From positions 34,519-98,518 of the forward strand of contig JBOHLS010000008.1 of assembly GCA_050729835.1 (NCBI GenBank): DNA of 64,000 nt, given 5' to 3'. Below, piece by piece: positions 50,841 to 59,219 of the stretch. A model generated the notes under the pieces. The model ran no database searches. It was not told where the DNA came from and saw nothing but the letters and a program-made list of their open reading frames with translations. The first letter of the stretch is position 1; each line of letters begins with the position of its first letter. A program made the position numbers and the translations under genes. The stretch is from REEB95 sp050729835 (GTDB lineage Bacteria > Pseudomonadota > Alphaproteobacteria > ATCC43930 > CGMCC-115725).

Positions 50841-51680
50841 CTAGTGCAGCGGCGTGACGGTGATGTCGCCGCGCGGCGTCGGCGCACTAGGCGGCGTGTC
50901 GTTGGGACCGGGCGGCGGCGGTGCGGGTGACGCGGCGGCCGGCGCCGGCGGCGGCGGCACGGGCGACGTGGCAACCGGCACCGGTGACGAAGGCGGCGGC
51001 GCGCTTTCTGTGCCGCCCGCCAGCGGGTTGGCGTTGGCGGGGCCCGAACCGCCGGCGGTAGCCGATACCGGCGCGTTGGAATTGATGCGGATGTAGGTGA
51101 TGACACGCCGGACGCCGCTCATGGCGCGCGCGCGGGCGATGATGCGCTGCTCCTCGGCCTGGCTGCGCGCCGAGCCGATGATGTAGACGACGCGGTTTTC
51201 GGTGGTGATGATGTAGTTGTTCGAATGCACGTCCGGATCGGTCAGCAGCTGGACCTTGAGCTTCTGCGTCGTCACCGCGTCGTGCGCGTCGCTCATGAAG
51301 CCCTGGCCCTGGCCGACGGCGATCTCGTCGTAGACCTCCTTCACGTTTTTCGCCTGCCAGGCGCGCTTAATCGCCTCGTCGCGCCACGCTTCGCTCGGCA
51401 CGTTGCCGGTCACAAGCATGCGCCCGTCGTAGGTATGGCAGTTGAGATCGTCGTTGAGCCGGGTATTGAACTGCGCCCAGAGCTGGATCGCCTGGGTGCA
51501 GGTGACGATGTCGTCGGCGTTCTGCCGCAAGGAGCGGTCCTCGGTGGCGACGTAGCCGACGCTGCTGCCAGTGCCGGCGGCGGCGACCGCGAGACAGCCC
51601 GACAGCAGAACCGGCAAGCCGAGCGGGATCAACAGGCATAAGCGTGAACCGGACAAGCGCGACTCCTTCGAACCGATCAT
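50841..51680 (-). CDS. BON-domain outer-membrane lipoprotein (YraP/DolP-like)
   Basis: A 279-residue lipoprotein with lipobox LLSGC near residue 27 (LLIPLGLPVLLSGC). Two BON domains follow: about residues 60-130 (LNDDLNCHTYDGRMLVTGNV, AWQAKNVKEVYDEI) and 140-205 (LLTDPDVHSNNYIITTENRV, YIIGSARSQAEEQR). A long proline/alanine-rich tail of about 70 residues follows, which is unusual for YraP. E. coli DolP at the same gene-order position maintains outer-membrane integrity; the same role is likely here. It lies between yraN and gshB. Confidence 0.85.
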   Translation of the reverse strand: MIGSKESRLSGSRLCLLIPLGLPVLLSGCLAVAAAGTGSSVGYVATEDRSLRQNADDIVTCTQAIQLWAQFNTRLNDDLNCHTYDGRMLVTGNVPSEAWRDEAIKRAWQAKNVKEVYDEIAVGQGQGFMSDAHDAVTTQKLKVQLLTDPDVHSNNYIITTENRVVYIIGSARSQAEEQRIIARARAMSGVRRVITYIRINSNAPVSATAGGSGPANANPLAGGTESAPPPSSPVPVATSPVPPPPAPAAASPAPPPPGPNDTPPSAPTPRGDITVTPLH

Positions 51681-51732
51681 CGTCGGACTATCGAGGCAAG
51701 CCGCGTTCCGGGCAAGCCCCTTGGGCGATTCG

Positions 51733-52107
51733 CTATTCGCCGGCACGCCACGTGTCGCGCAGATGACGCGGCCAGCGCCCGGGCGCCACCAGCATGACGT
51801 CGAAGCGCAATACGGCGGCGCCGAGATCGGGCCGGCTTTGCAGGAAATGCTCGAGCGTGCGGGCAATGCGATTGCGCTGTCTGCGCAGAATCACCTCGGC
51901 GACGCGTATGGCGTCGGCGCGCGCCTTGACCTCGATGGCGACGACGATGCGGCCGCGCCGCGCGATCAGGTCGATCTCGCCCACCGGCATGCAATAGCGC
52001 CGCGCCAGGATGCGATAGCCCTTGAGCCGCAGATGTCAAAGGCACAGACGCTCAACCCATTGGCTGCGACGCTGCGTCGCCGCGCCGCGGCGGGCGCGGA
52101 CGCTCAT
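51733..52107 (-). pseudogene. yraN: YraN (UPF0102) nuclease-fold protein interrupted by an in-frame TGA
   Basis: The reading frame from the ATG at 52107 gives SVRARRGAATQRRSQWVERL, then a TGA at 52036-52038 (codon 24), and continues in the same frame with RLKGYRILARRYCMPVGEID, LIARRGRIVVAIEVKARADA and VLRFDVMLVAPGRWPRHLRD to the stop at 51733. The latter parts are the UPF0102 motifs (GEIDLIARR, EVKAR). TGA may replace TGG (Trp). The start overlaps the rsmI stop (TGATG), in the conserved rsmI-yraN order. It is a pseudogene, a sequencing error or a readthrough case. Confidence 0.8.
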
Positions 52108-53057
52108 CACCCGCCCTTGAGCGCGAGCGCCCGGGCATAGACCTGGCGGCGGCGCGTGCCGGTGGCAGAGGCCACGTCGTCGACCGCCGCGCGCAAGCTC
52201 TTGTGGGCGAGCGCCGAGCCGAGCGCGCGATCGAGATCGGCATCGCTCGCCGCCGCCGGCTCGGGTGGCCCAATAACCAGTACCAGCTCGCCCTTGGGCG
52301 ATCCCGCCGCGCGATAATGCGCCGCCAGCGCGGCGAGATCGCCGCGCCGCGTTTCTTCGTGCAGCTTGGTCAGCTCGCGCGCCACCGCCGCCGGACGCAA
52401 CCCGAGGACGGCGGCCATGTCGGCGAGGCATTCGGCGAGACGCGGCGCGCTTTCGAAGCACACCAGCGTCGCCGCGACGTCTTTGATCTCTTCGAGCGCG
52501 CGGCGGCGGGCCGCCGCCTTGGGCGGCAGGAAGCCCATGAACAGGAACCGGTTGGGTGGCAAGCCGGAGCTGAGCAGTGCCGTCAGCGTCGCCGACGGAC
52601 CCGGCACCACGGTCACCGCGACGCAGTCGGCCAGCGCGGCGCGGACCAGCTTATAGCCCGGATCCGAGACCAGCGGCGTGCCGGCGTCGGAGACCAGCGC
52701 CAAGGCGACGCCGGCCTTGAGCCGCGCCAGGATCGCCGGCCGCACGCGCTCGGCGTTGTGATCGTGATAAGGTTGGGTCGCGACGACTATGCCGTAACGC
52801 GCCAGCAGCTTGGCGGTCACGCGCGTGTCCTCGCACAGCACCGCGTCGGCGCCGCGCAACACCGCCAGCGCGCGCAGCGTTACGTCCGCCAAGTTGCCGA
52901 TCGGCGTCGCGACGAGATAGAGCCCGGGAGCAAGTTTACTTGCCGCGGCCCCCTCTGTACCCTCGGCGCCCCGCGCCGCGTTGCCAAGGGAGAACGCGCT
53001 TGCCGTTCCGGATTTCGTCCCGCGTGCCGCGCCGGCCGCGTCTTTGGATCGCGGCAT
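52107..53057 (-). CDS. rsmI: 16S rRNA 2'-O-ribose C1402 methyltransferase
   Basis: A 316-residue tetrapyrrole-methylase-fold enzyme. GLYLVATPIGNLADVTLRAL is near residue 43, CEDTRVTAKLLARYGI near residue 70, ALVSDAGTPLVSDPGYKLVR near residue 115, and VPGPSATLTALLSSGLPPNR near residue 145, all RsmI signatures. It methylates C1402 in the 16S decoding centre. The N-terminal extension before residue 40 is low-complexity; no other start codon is available closer to the domain, so the gene begins at 53057 and overlaps the divergent lppC 5' end. It is the first gene of rsmI-yraN-BON-gshB. Confidence 0.93.
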   Translation of the reverse strand: MPRSKDAAGAARGTKSGTASAFSLGNAARGAEGTEGAAASKLAPGLYLVATPIGNLADVTLRALAVLRGADAVLCEDTRVTAKLLARYGIVVATQPYHDHNAERVRPAILARLKAGVALALVSDAGTPLVSDPGYKLVRAALADCVAVTVVPGPSATLTALLSSGLPPNRFLFMGFLPPKAAARRRALEEIKDVAATLVCFESAPRLAECLADMAAVLGLRPAAVARELTKLHEETRRGDLAALAAHYRAAGSPKGELVLVIGPPEPAAASDADLDRALGSALAHKSLRAAVDDVASATGTRRRQVYARALALKGG

Positions 53058-54256
53058 GGCTGGCCCTTTCCGCGTTCGCGCTGGTCTCGTGCTCCGCCTT
53101 GACCAACATAACGGGTGGGCCGAAGCCGCCGCAAGCGCCCACCCCGAGCCAGACCGCGCCGCCCGCGCTGCAACCGACGCAACCCACTGCGCCGGCGGCG
53201 GCCTCGCCGGCGACACCGGCATCGGCGCCGTCCGGGCCGCCGCGCGTCGCGTTGCTGCTGCCCCTGTCGGGACCGAGCGCGCAACTCGGCACCGCCATGC
53301 TCAACGCGGCGCAGATGGCGCTTTTCGATCAGCCCGACAGCGGCGTCACGCTGCTGCCGCGCGACACCGGCGGCGCGCCCGACGGTGCGGCAGCGGCGGC
53401 GCGAGACGCGATCCAGCAAGGCGCGCGCATCATCGTCGGGCCGCTGCTCGCCGGCGAGGTCGAGGCGGTGAAGCCGATCGCCGCCGCGGCCAACGTGCCG
53501 GTGCTGGCTTTCTCGAATTCGATGGCGGTCGCCGGTGGCGGTGTGTTCCTGCTGGGCTTCCAGCCGCAACAGGAGGTCGCGCGCGTCGTGCAATACGCCA
53601 TCAGCAAGGGGCACCAGCGCTTCGCCGTGCTGGCGCCCGACTCGCCTTACGGCAACTTGGCGGTGGATGCGCTCAAGGCCGCGGTCGGCGCCGCCAGCGG
53701 CGCCAGCGTGGTGCGCGTCGCCAATTACGATCCGGACACGACCGACCTGACGCCGATCGTGCAGAGCTTCGCCCAGAACGCCGATTTCGACGCGCTGCTG
53801 CTGCCCGAAGGCGGCACGCGGCTGCGGCTGCTGGTGCCGCTGCTGCCCTATGACGGCATCGACCCCGACACCGTCAAGTTCCTCGGCACCGGCCTGTGGG
53901 ACGTGCCCGGCCTCGGCGTCGAGCCGGCGCTCGCCGGCGGATGGTACGCGGCGCCGACGCCGGCGGCGCGCGCCGGCTTCGAAAGCCGCTATCGCGCGCT
54001 CTACAACCGGGCGCCGCCGCGGCTGGCGACGCTGCCTTATGACGCGGTGTCGCTGGTGGTGACGCTGATGCATGACGGCGGCGATCTCTCCCTCGCCGCG
54101 CTCACCAATCCCAACGGCTTCGCCGGCATCGACGGCATCTTCCGCCTGCTGCCGAACGGCATCGCCCAGCGCGGTCTGGCGGTGCTTCAGGTGGAGCGCG
54201 GCCAGCCGACCGTAATCGACCCGGCGCCGACCGATTTCCGCAATCTAGGCGAGTAG
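53000..54256 (+). CDS. LppC/LpoA-like penicillin-binding protein activator lipoprotein
   Basis: About 418 residues with a TTG start at 53000, preceded by AAGGGAGA; a GTG at 53023 is an alternative and no in-frame ATG fits. The N-terminus RRPRLWIAAWLALSAFALVS ends at a lipobox cysteine. After a Pro/Ala/Gln-rich linker a Peripla_BP_6 domain begins: RVALLLPLSGPSAQLGTAML, RIIVGPLLAGEVEAVKPIA, VPVLAFSNSMAVAGGGVFLL. LpoA/LppC activates peptidoglycan synthase PBP1a from the outer membrane. The arrangement lppC divergent from rsmI is conserved in proteobacteria. Its 3' end overlaps the convergent hemW by 12 bases. Confidence 0.88.
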   Translation: MPFRISSRVPRRPRLWIAAWLALSAFALVSCSALTNITGGPKPPQAPTPSQTAPPALQPTQPTAPAAASPATPASAPSGPPRVALLLPLSGPSAQLGTAMLNAAQMALFDQPDSGVTLLPRDTGGAPDGAAAAARDAIQQGARIIVGPLLAGEVEAVKPIAAAANVPVLAFSNSMAVAGGGVFLLGFQPQQEVARVVQYAISKGHQRFAVLAPDSPYGNLAVDALKAAVGAASGASVVRVANYDPDTTDLTPIVQSFAQNADFDALLLPEGGTRLRLLVPLLPYDGIDPDTVKFLGTGLWDVPGLGVEPALAGGWYAAPTPAARAGFESRYRALYNRAPPRLATLPYDAVSLVVTLMHDGGDLSLAALTNPNGFAGIDGIFRLLPNGIAQRGLAVLQVERGQPTVIDPAPTDFRNLGE

Positions 54257-55390
54257 CGATCCCAACACGGCATTGAGACGCTGGCGGCCGACCGGCGTCG
54301 CGCGCAGTGCGCGCTCATCGAGCTCAAGAAAGCCACCTTCGATCAAAACCGCCAGGCGATCGCCGAATTCGTCCTCGAACCGCCGCCCGGTCGTGCCGAA
54401 GAAGCGGTCGCGCGCGAGACCTTCGGCGAGCCGGAGGCCCATCATCACCAATTCGCTGCGGCGCTCGGCCGGCGCAAGCCGCGCGAATTCCTTGGTGCCG
54501 TGGCCGCGCGTCTCGACCGCTTTGAGCCAGGTTTCGGGCGCCTTGGCCTGGCGCGTGGCGAAACGCGCCGGGCCGCTGGTGAGCCGGCCATGGGCGCCGG
54601 GGCCGACGCCGAGATAATCCTGGCTGCGCCAGTAGACGAGGTTGTGGCGGCATTCGGCGCCCGGCCGTGCATGGTTCGAGATTTCATAGGCCGGCAGGCC
54701 GGCGGTGGCGAGCGTCGCCTGCGTCGCCTCGTAAAGCGCGCCGGCGGCGTCTTCGTCAGGTAGCATGAAATCGCCGCGCGCGAAGGACGTCGCGAAGGCG
54801 GTGCCGGCCTCAATGGTGAGCTGATAGAGCGAGAGATGGTCGCCCGCCAGCACCAGCGCCGCCGCCAGCTCGCGCTCCCAAGACGTCGTCGCCTGGCCGG
54901 GACGCGCATAGATGAGATCGAAGGAAAAGCGCGGGAAGGTCGCGCGCGCCAGTTCGATGGCGGCGCGCGCCTCGCGCGCGTCGTGGCCGCGACCGAGAAA
55001 CTTAAGCGCGGCGTCGTCGAGTGCCTGGACGCCGAGCGAGACGCGGCCGATGCCGGCCTGGCGCAGCGCCCGGAAGCGCTCGGCCTCGACCGAAGTCGGG
55101 TTGGCTTCGAGCGTGACTTCGCAGTCGGCGGCCAGCGCCCATTGCCGGCTGATCGCGTCGAGGATCGCCGCCACGGTCGCTGGATCCATCAGCGACGGCG
55201 TGCCGCCGCCGAAGAAAACGCTGGTGATGGTCGCGCCTTCGGTCTGTTCGGCCCACCAGGCGAGCTCGGCCAGAAGCGCCCGGCGCCAGCGCGCTTCGTC
55301 GATGCGCTCGCGGACGTGGCTGTTGAAGTCGCAATAAGGGCATTTCGACTTGCAGAACGGCCAATGGACATAGACCGCGAGCGGGCTCAC
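54245..55390 (-). CDS. hemW: Radical SAM heme chaperone HemW
   Basis: A 381-residue protein starting with GTG at 55390 (SPLAVYVHWPFCKSKCPYCD). The radical-SAM cluster motif is CKSKCPYC near residue 13; GGGTPSLM and LEANPTS follow. The HemN-type C-terminal HNLVYWRSQDYLGVGPGAHG motif is near residue 265. The additional cysteine found in true HemN (CxxxCxxCxC) is replaced by phenylalanine (CDF), as in HemW, which delivers haem to respiratory proteins and is not an oxidase of coproporphyrinogen. The start overlaps the rdgB stop (GTGA). Confidence 0.93.
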   Translation of the reverse strand: MSPLAVYVHWPFCKSKCPYCDFNSHVRERIDEARWRRALLAELAWWAEQTEGATITSVFFGGGTPSLMDPATVAAILDAISRQWALAADCEVTLEANPTSVEAERFRALRQAGIGRVSLGVQALDDAALKFLGRGHDAREARAAIELARATFPRFSFDLIYARPGQATTSWERELAAALVLAGDHLSLYQLTIEAGTAFATSFARGDFMLPDEDAAGALYEATQATLATAGLPAYEISNHARPGAECRHNLVYWRSQDYLGVGPGAHGRLTSGPARFATRQAKAPETWLKAVETRGHGTKEFARLAPAERRSELVMMGLRLAEGLARDRFFGTTGRRFEDEFGDRLAVLIEGGFLELDERALRATPVGRQRLNAVLGSLLA

Positions 55391-56043
55391 GACGCCGCTC
55401 CGAAGCACGCCCCCACCAGCTTGGCGAAGGCGCGGGCGCGATGGCTGATCGCGTGTTTGGCGGCGGGCGCCATCTCGCCGAAAGTCTCCGTGCCGCCCAC
55501 CGGCACGAAGATCGGATCGTAGCCGAAGCCGTGCGTGCCGCGCGGCGGAAAGACCAGCGTGCCGTGGACCTCGCCGCGGAAAATCGCAACCTGACCGTTG
55601 GGGCAGGCGAGCGCCAGCGCGGCAACGAACGCCGCGCGCCGATCGGCTTTGCCGGCGAGTTCGCGCTCGACACGATTCATCGCCGCGGCGAAATCCTTGC
55701 CTGGCCCGGCCCAACGCGCCGAATAGATGCCGGGCGCGCCATTGAGCGCCGCCACCGCCAGACCCGAATCGTCGGCCAGCGCCGGCAGGAAGCTGGCGCG
55801 CGAGGCAGCCAGCGCTTTGAGCTCGGCATTGGCCTCGAAGGTCGTGCCGGTCTCCGCGGGCTCGGGCAGGCCGAGCGCGCCGGCGCCGACGGTCTCGACG
55901 CCGTAAGGCCGCAGCAATTCCGCGATCTCGATCAGCTTGCCCGGATTATGCGTCGCGATCGCCAGGCGCCCCCCGGCGATGCGCAGCGTCTCAGCCAAGG
56001 CCGATCGCCGCGCGCTGGAGCTTGGCGAGCTCGGCGATGCCAT
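55387..56043 (-). CDS. rdgB: XTP/dITP diphosphatase (non-canonical purine NTP pyrophosphatase)
   Basis: A 218-residue Ham1/RdgB protein removing inosine and xanthosine triphosphates. Motifs: LAIATHNPGKLIEIAELLRP near residue 28, TFEANAELKA near residue 68, ADDSGLAVAALNGAPGIYSA near residue 90 and the C-terminal GFGYDPIFVP...FGEM...KHAISHRARA block. The start at 56043 makes a 53-base overlap with the end of rph; a TTG at 55998 would shorten this and cannot be excluded. The order rph-rdgB-hemW is a conserved alphaproteobacterial operon. Confidence 0.93.
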   Translation of the reverse strand: MASPSSPSSSARRSALAETLRIAGGRLAIATHNPGKLIEIAELLRPYGVETVGAGALGLPEPAETGTTFEANAELKALAASRASFLPALADDSGLAVAALNGAPGIYSARWAGPGKDFAAAMNRVERELAGKADRRAAFVAALALACPNGQVAIFRGEVHGTLVFPPRGTHGFGYDPIFVPVGGTETFGEMAPAAKHAISHRARAFAKLVGACFGAAS

Positions 56044-56713
56044 GGCGCGCCAACGCCAGCATTTCGGCGAAGCGCGTCTCGGCGAAGTGGCCCTTCTCTG
56101 CCGTTGCCTGGATCTCGACGATGCCGCCGGTGCCGGTGATGACGAAATTGGCGTCGGCCTCGGCGGTCGAATCTTCGGCGTAATCGAGGTCGAGCACCGG
56201 CTCGCCGGCGACGATGCCGCAGCTCACCGCGGCGACCGAATCGCCGAGCGGAAACGCGGTCAGCGCCGCCTGGGCGACGGGGCTCTTGAGCGCCAGATAG
56301 AGCGCGACGTAGCTGCCGGTGATGGCGGCGGTGCGCGTGCCGCCGTCGGCCTGGAGCACGTCGCAATCGATGCGAATCTGGCGCTCGCCGAGGGCATTGA
56401 GATCAGCGACGGCGCGCAAGGAGCGGCCGATCAGGCGCTGGATTTCGTGCGTGCGGCCGGTCTGGCGGCCGCGCGCCGCCTCGCGCTCGGTGCGGGTGTG
56501 GGTCGAGCGCGGCAGCATGCCGTATTCGGCGGTGATCCAGCCGCGGCCGGTATTGCGCAAGAACGGCGGCACCTTTTCCTCGACCGTGGCGCAGCACAGC
56601 ACACGCGTGTCGCCGAACGCCGCCAGGCACGAGCCTTCGGCGTATTTGGCGACGTTCGGCTCGAGGCGCGCCGGGCGCAACTCGGTCGGGGCGCGGCCGG
56701 AGGGGCGCAGCAT
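55991..56713 (-). CDS. rph: Ribonuclease PH
   Basis: A 240-residue 3'-to-5' phosphorolytic exoribonuclease that trims tRNA precursors. It starts MLRPSGRAPTELRPARLEPN at 56713. Family motifs: EGSCLAAFGDTRVLCCATVE, RGWITAEYGMLPRSTHTRTE near residue 60, GRTHEIQRLIGRSLRAV and IDCDVLQADGGTRTAAITGS near residue 115. It is the first gene of rph-rdgB-hemW and diverges from hrcA, leaving a 107-base spacer that must hold both promoters. Confidence 0.96.
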   Translation of the reverse strand: MLRPSGRAPTELRPARLEPNVAKYAEGSCLAAFGDTRVLCCATVEEKVPPFLRNTGRGWITAEYGMLPRSTHTRTEREAARGRQTGRTHEIQRLIGRSLRAVADLNALGERQIRIDCDVLQADGGTRTAAITGSYVALYLALKSPVAQAALTAFPLGDSVAAVSCGIVAGEPVLDLDYAEDSTAEADANFVITGTGGIVEIQATAEKGHFAETRFAEMLALARHGIAELAKLQRAAIGLG

Positions 56714-56782
56714 GCGGGGTCCCTTTCGCGGGGTGGCGGCCCGCAAGCTAATCCGCGGCGCCGCGCAGGACAAGCGCTTGGG

Positions 56783-56811
56783 TTGACCCCAATGCCGGAC
56801 CTCCCTAGATA
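56783..56811 (+). promoter_or_regulatory. Housekeeping-type promoter of hrcA
   Basis: TTGACC (56783-56788), a 17-base spacer and TAGATA (56806-56811) form a good sigma-70-type promoter. The hrcA ATG at 56821 lies only nine bases after the -10 box, so the transcript would have almost no leader. No CIRCE inverted repeat (TTAGCACTC/GAGTGCTAA) is seen in this spacer. Confidence 0.6.
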
Positions 56812-56820
56812 ATGCGCGCC

Positions 56821-57915
56821 ATGCCCGACACCGGAAACAGCAAACCCGCCTCGGTCAAGCTGGCCGCCGCGGACAGTTTCGCGATCGGCGAGCTCAACGA
56901 GCGCTCGCGCGAAATCTTCCGCATGATCGTCGAGGCCTATGTCGAGACCGGCGAGCCGGTGGGCTCGCGCACCCTGGCGCGGCGCGGCGCCCTCGACCTG
57001 TCGCCGGCGACGATCCGCAACGTCATGGCCGACCTCGAGGAACAGGGCCTGTTGTTCGCTCCGCACACCTCCGCCGGCCGGCTGCCGACCGAAACCGGGC
57101 TCCGTCTGTTCGTCAACGGCCTTATGGAGCTGGGCGGCATTTCCGAGGACGAGCGGCGCAACATCGAGGCGCAATGCGTCGCCGCCGGCAAAAGCCTGCC
57201 GCAGGCGCTCGAGCAGGCGACCTCGACGCTTGCCGGCCTGTCGCGCTGTGCCGGTTTGGTCATCGCGCCCAAGACCGAGCGTGCCCTGAAGCACGTCGAA
57301 TTCGTGCCGTTGGCACCCGGCCGCGCGCTTGTCGTGCTGGTGACCGAGGATGGCCTGGTCGAGAACCGCATCATCAACACGCCGGCGGGCACGCTGCCCG
57401 CGTCGATGACCGCGGCCGGCAACTATCTCAACGCCCGTCTGGTGGGCCGCACGCTCGACGAATCGCGCGCCGCGATCCTGGCCGAGATCGCCCAGCGCAA
57501 GGACGAGGTTGACGAGCTGACCGCGAAGCTGATCGCGGCGGGGCTGGCGTCGTGGTCGGGCAGCCCGGCCGAGAGCGCGCTCATCGTCAAGGGGCAATCC
57601 AAGCTGCTCGAGGACGTGACGGCGCTGACCGATCTCGAGCGGCTCCGCGCCCTTTTCGAGATGCTCGAGACCAAGGAGGCGGTGGTGCGCCTGCTCGACG
57701 CGACGCGCGCCGGCGAAGGCGTGCATATCTACATCGGCGCGGCGACGCCGCTCTTCGGCGTCGCCGGCTGCTCGATGATCGTTGCGCCTTACAGCAACTC
57801 GCGCGAGCAGGTGGTGGGGGCGATCGGAGTCATCGGGCCGACGCGGCTCAATTATGCGCGTATCATTCCGATGGTCGATTACACCGCCAAAGTGATCGGC
57901 CGACTCATGGGTTGA
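56821..57915 (+). CDS. hrcA: Heat-inducible transcription repressor HrcA
   Basis: A 364-residue repressor of class I heat-shock genes that binds CIRCE elements with help from GroEL. The N-terminal winged helix reads IFRMIVEAYVETGEPVGSRT, LDLSPATIRNVMADLEEQGL and LLFAPHTSAGRLPTETGLRL. The C-terminal motif IGVIGPTRLNYARIIPMVDY is diagnostic. In-frame ATGs at 56812 and 56821 are both possible; I use the second because of the promoter position. It is followed after five bases by grpE. No CIRCE element was found in the window, so its targets (usually groESL) are elsewhere. Confidence 0.95.
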   Translation: MPDTGNSKPASVKLAAADSFAIGELNERSREIFRMIVEAYVETGEPVGSRTLARRGALDLSPATIRNVMADLEEQGLLFAPHTSAGRLPTETGLRLFVNGLMELGGISEDERRNIEAQCVAAGKSLPQALEQATSTLAGLSRCAGLVIAPKTERALKHVEFVPLAPGRALVVLVTEDGLVENRIINTPAGTLPASMTAAGNYLNARLVGRTLDESRAAILAEIAQRKDEVDELTAKLIAAGLASWSGSPAESALIVKGQSKLLEDVTALTDLERLRALFEMLETKEAVVRLLDATRAGEGVHIYIGAATPLFGVAGCSMIVAPYSNSREQVVGAIGVIGPTRLNYARIIPMVDYTAKVIGRLMG

Positions 57916-57920
57916 AAAGC

Positions 57921-58487
57921 ATGAACGGCGAAGAAGACGCATTCGACAAACCGGCCGATGCGCAGCCCGAGGCCGCGCCCGAATCGGCGCCGCCGCCAGC
58001 GGCCGACGCGGCCGTCGCCCGGCTCGAGACTGAGCTTGCGGAAAGCAGGGACCGCTTGCTGCGCGCGCTCGCCGAGACCGAGAATCAGCGCCAGCGCCAT
58101 CAGCGCGACCGCCAGGAGGCGCAGCGTTACGCCGCGTTCGAGTTCGCGCGCGAGCTCTTGAACGTGGCGGACAATCTGCGCCGCGCGATTGATGCCGTGC
58201 CCGCCGCCGACTCGACCGCGCGCGGCATCGTCGAGGGCGTCGCCGCCACCGAGCGCGAGCTGTTGGCAATCTTCGAGCGGCACGGCGTCAAGCGCGTCGA
58301 ACCTAAGCTGGGCGAGCGCTTCGACCACAATTTGCACGAGGCGATGTTCGAGGTGCCGAACGCGAAGCAGCCGCCCGGGACCATCGCGCAGGTGCTGCAA
58401 CCGGGCTATGTCATGCACGACCGGCTGCTGCGGCCGGCGCTGGTCGGCATCGCCAAGGCGGCGGCCGTGTCGGGCGGCGACGGCTGA
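57921..58487 (+). CDS. grpE: Nucleotide exchange factor GrpE
   Basis: A 188-residue DnaK cochaperone. An acidic, Ala/Pro-rich tail precedes the long coiled coil (VARLETELAESRDRLLRALA then ETENQRQRHQRDRQEAQRYA), then the conserved FARELLNVADNLRRAIDAVP and the beta domain signature AMFEVPNAKQPPGTIAQVLQ followed by GYVMHDRLLRPALVGIAK. It releases ADP from DnaK. It is coupled to hrcA; dnaK would normally follow closely but an IS1595-type element now separates them. Confidence 0.95.
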   Translation: MNGEEDAFDKPADAQPEAAPESAPPPAADAAVARLETELAESRDRLLRALAETENQRQRHQRDRQEAQRYAAFEFARELLNVADNLRRAIDAVPAADSTARGIVEGVAATERELLAIFERHGVKRVEPKLGERFDHNLHEAMFEVPNAKQPPGTIAQVLQPGYVMHDRLLRPALVGIAKAAAVSGGDG

Positions 58488-58508
58488 GCGTCGGCTTTCG
58501 CTTTTTTT
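58478..58508 (+). terminator. Possible terminator at the end of grpE
   Basis: CGACG and CGTCG (58478-58482 and 58489-58493) pair around a six-base loop overlapping the grpE stop, and a run of seven T residues follows at 58502-58508, just before the IS end. The stem is short and the T-run is eight bases away, so termination may be weak. Confidence 0.35.
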
Positions 58509-58510
58509 AA

Positions 58511-59219
58511 GGGGCTGACGTAGAGTAAGGGTTAGAGATTAGCCCATTTCTTGAGCTGGACGAACTGCTGTTTTGGCGATCCATAGTTGAAACGGAACTC
58601 GCATTCCTTGAGGAACAGGTAGAAGTTTTTGCGTGGAATGCCGTTGTATTTGCGCAGCACGCGCTTGGCCTGGTTCCAGAAGTTCTCGATGCCGTTGATG
58701 GGATGGCCGCGCTTGCTGACGAAGGTCTTGCTATGATTGACGCGACGATGTTTGAACCCCGACACATCCCAAATGTCAGAGCTGCCGAAGTTGTCCGTAT
58801 AAACGATAGAGTCCGGCAAAAGCTTGCTTTTCAGCGCCTTCAGCAGGGTCTTTGAAGACGCGTCGGCGATCATCCTGGTGTAAACCTTGCCGCTACGCTT
58901 GAGGATGCCGAAGACCGGAACCTTACCCGCCGCGCCCCGGCCACGCTTGCCTTTGCGCGCCCCGCCAAAATAGCTCTCGTCCACCTCGAACGCGCCGCGC
59001 TCCGGGAATGTTTTGGCCAATTCGCCGGCAATCAGGTGGCGGACTTTGCGGTAGAACAGCATCGCCGTGTTGGGTTGCATTCCTAGCAGATCCGCCGCCG
59101 ATCGCGCCGTCACTTCCAGCACGAAGCATTCCAGCAACCGCCGTTGCTGCTTTTTGCCCAATTTGCAGCGCTTAAGCCCCATCTAGCCACCGTAGATACC
59201 CCCTTATCTACGTCGGCCC
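58511..59219. mobile_element. IS1595-family insertion sequence
   Basis: A 709-base element between grpE and dnaK. Imperfect terminal inverted repeats are GGGGCTGACGTAGAGTAAGG at the left end and, read inward from 59219, GGGCCGACGTAGATAAGGGG. These resemble the IS1016-type ends of the IS1595 family. No clear eight-base target duplication is visible at the flanks (TTTTTTAA against ATAAAACT), suggesting an old insertion or a boundary that is off by a base or two. It carries one transposase gene on the minus strand. Confidence 0.85.
58532..59182 (-). CDS. IS1595-family (ISXO2-like) transposase
   Basis: A 216-residue transposase. The N-terminal helix-turn-helix part (LECFVLEVTARSAADLLGMQ) precedes the ISXO2-like catalytic domain: GAFEVDESYFGGARKGKRGR with the first aspartate, DSIVYTDNFGSS with the second, and RRVNHSKTF then NGIENFWNQAKRVLRKYNG supplying the His and Asn/Glu motif. 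The frame is intact and has the usual length for the IS1016 group, so it may be active. Codon use has noticeably more A/T than in neighbouring genes. Confidence 0.92.
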   Translation of the reverse strand: MGLKRCKLGKKQQRRLLECFVLEVTARSAADLLGMQPNTAMLFYRKVRHLIAGELAKTFPERGAFEVDESYFGGARKGKRGRGAAGKVPVFGILKRSGKVYTRMIADASSKTLLKALKSKLLPDSIVYTDNFGSSDIWDVSGFKHRRVNHSKTFVSKRGHPINGIENFWNQAKRVLRKYNGIPRKNFYLFLKECEFRFNYGSPKQQFVQLKKWANL

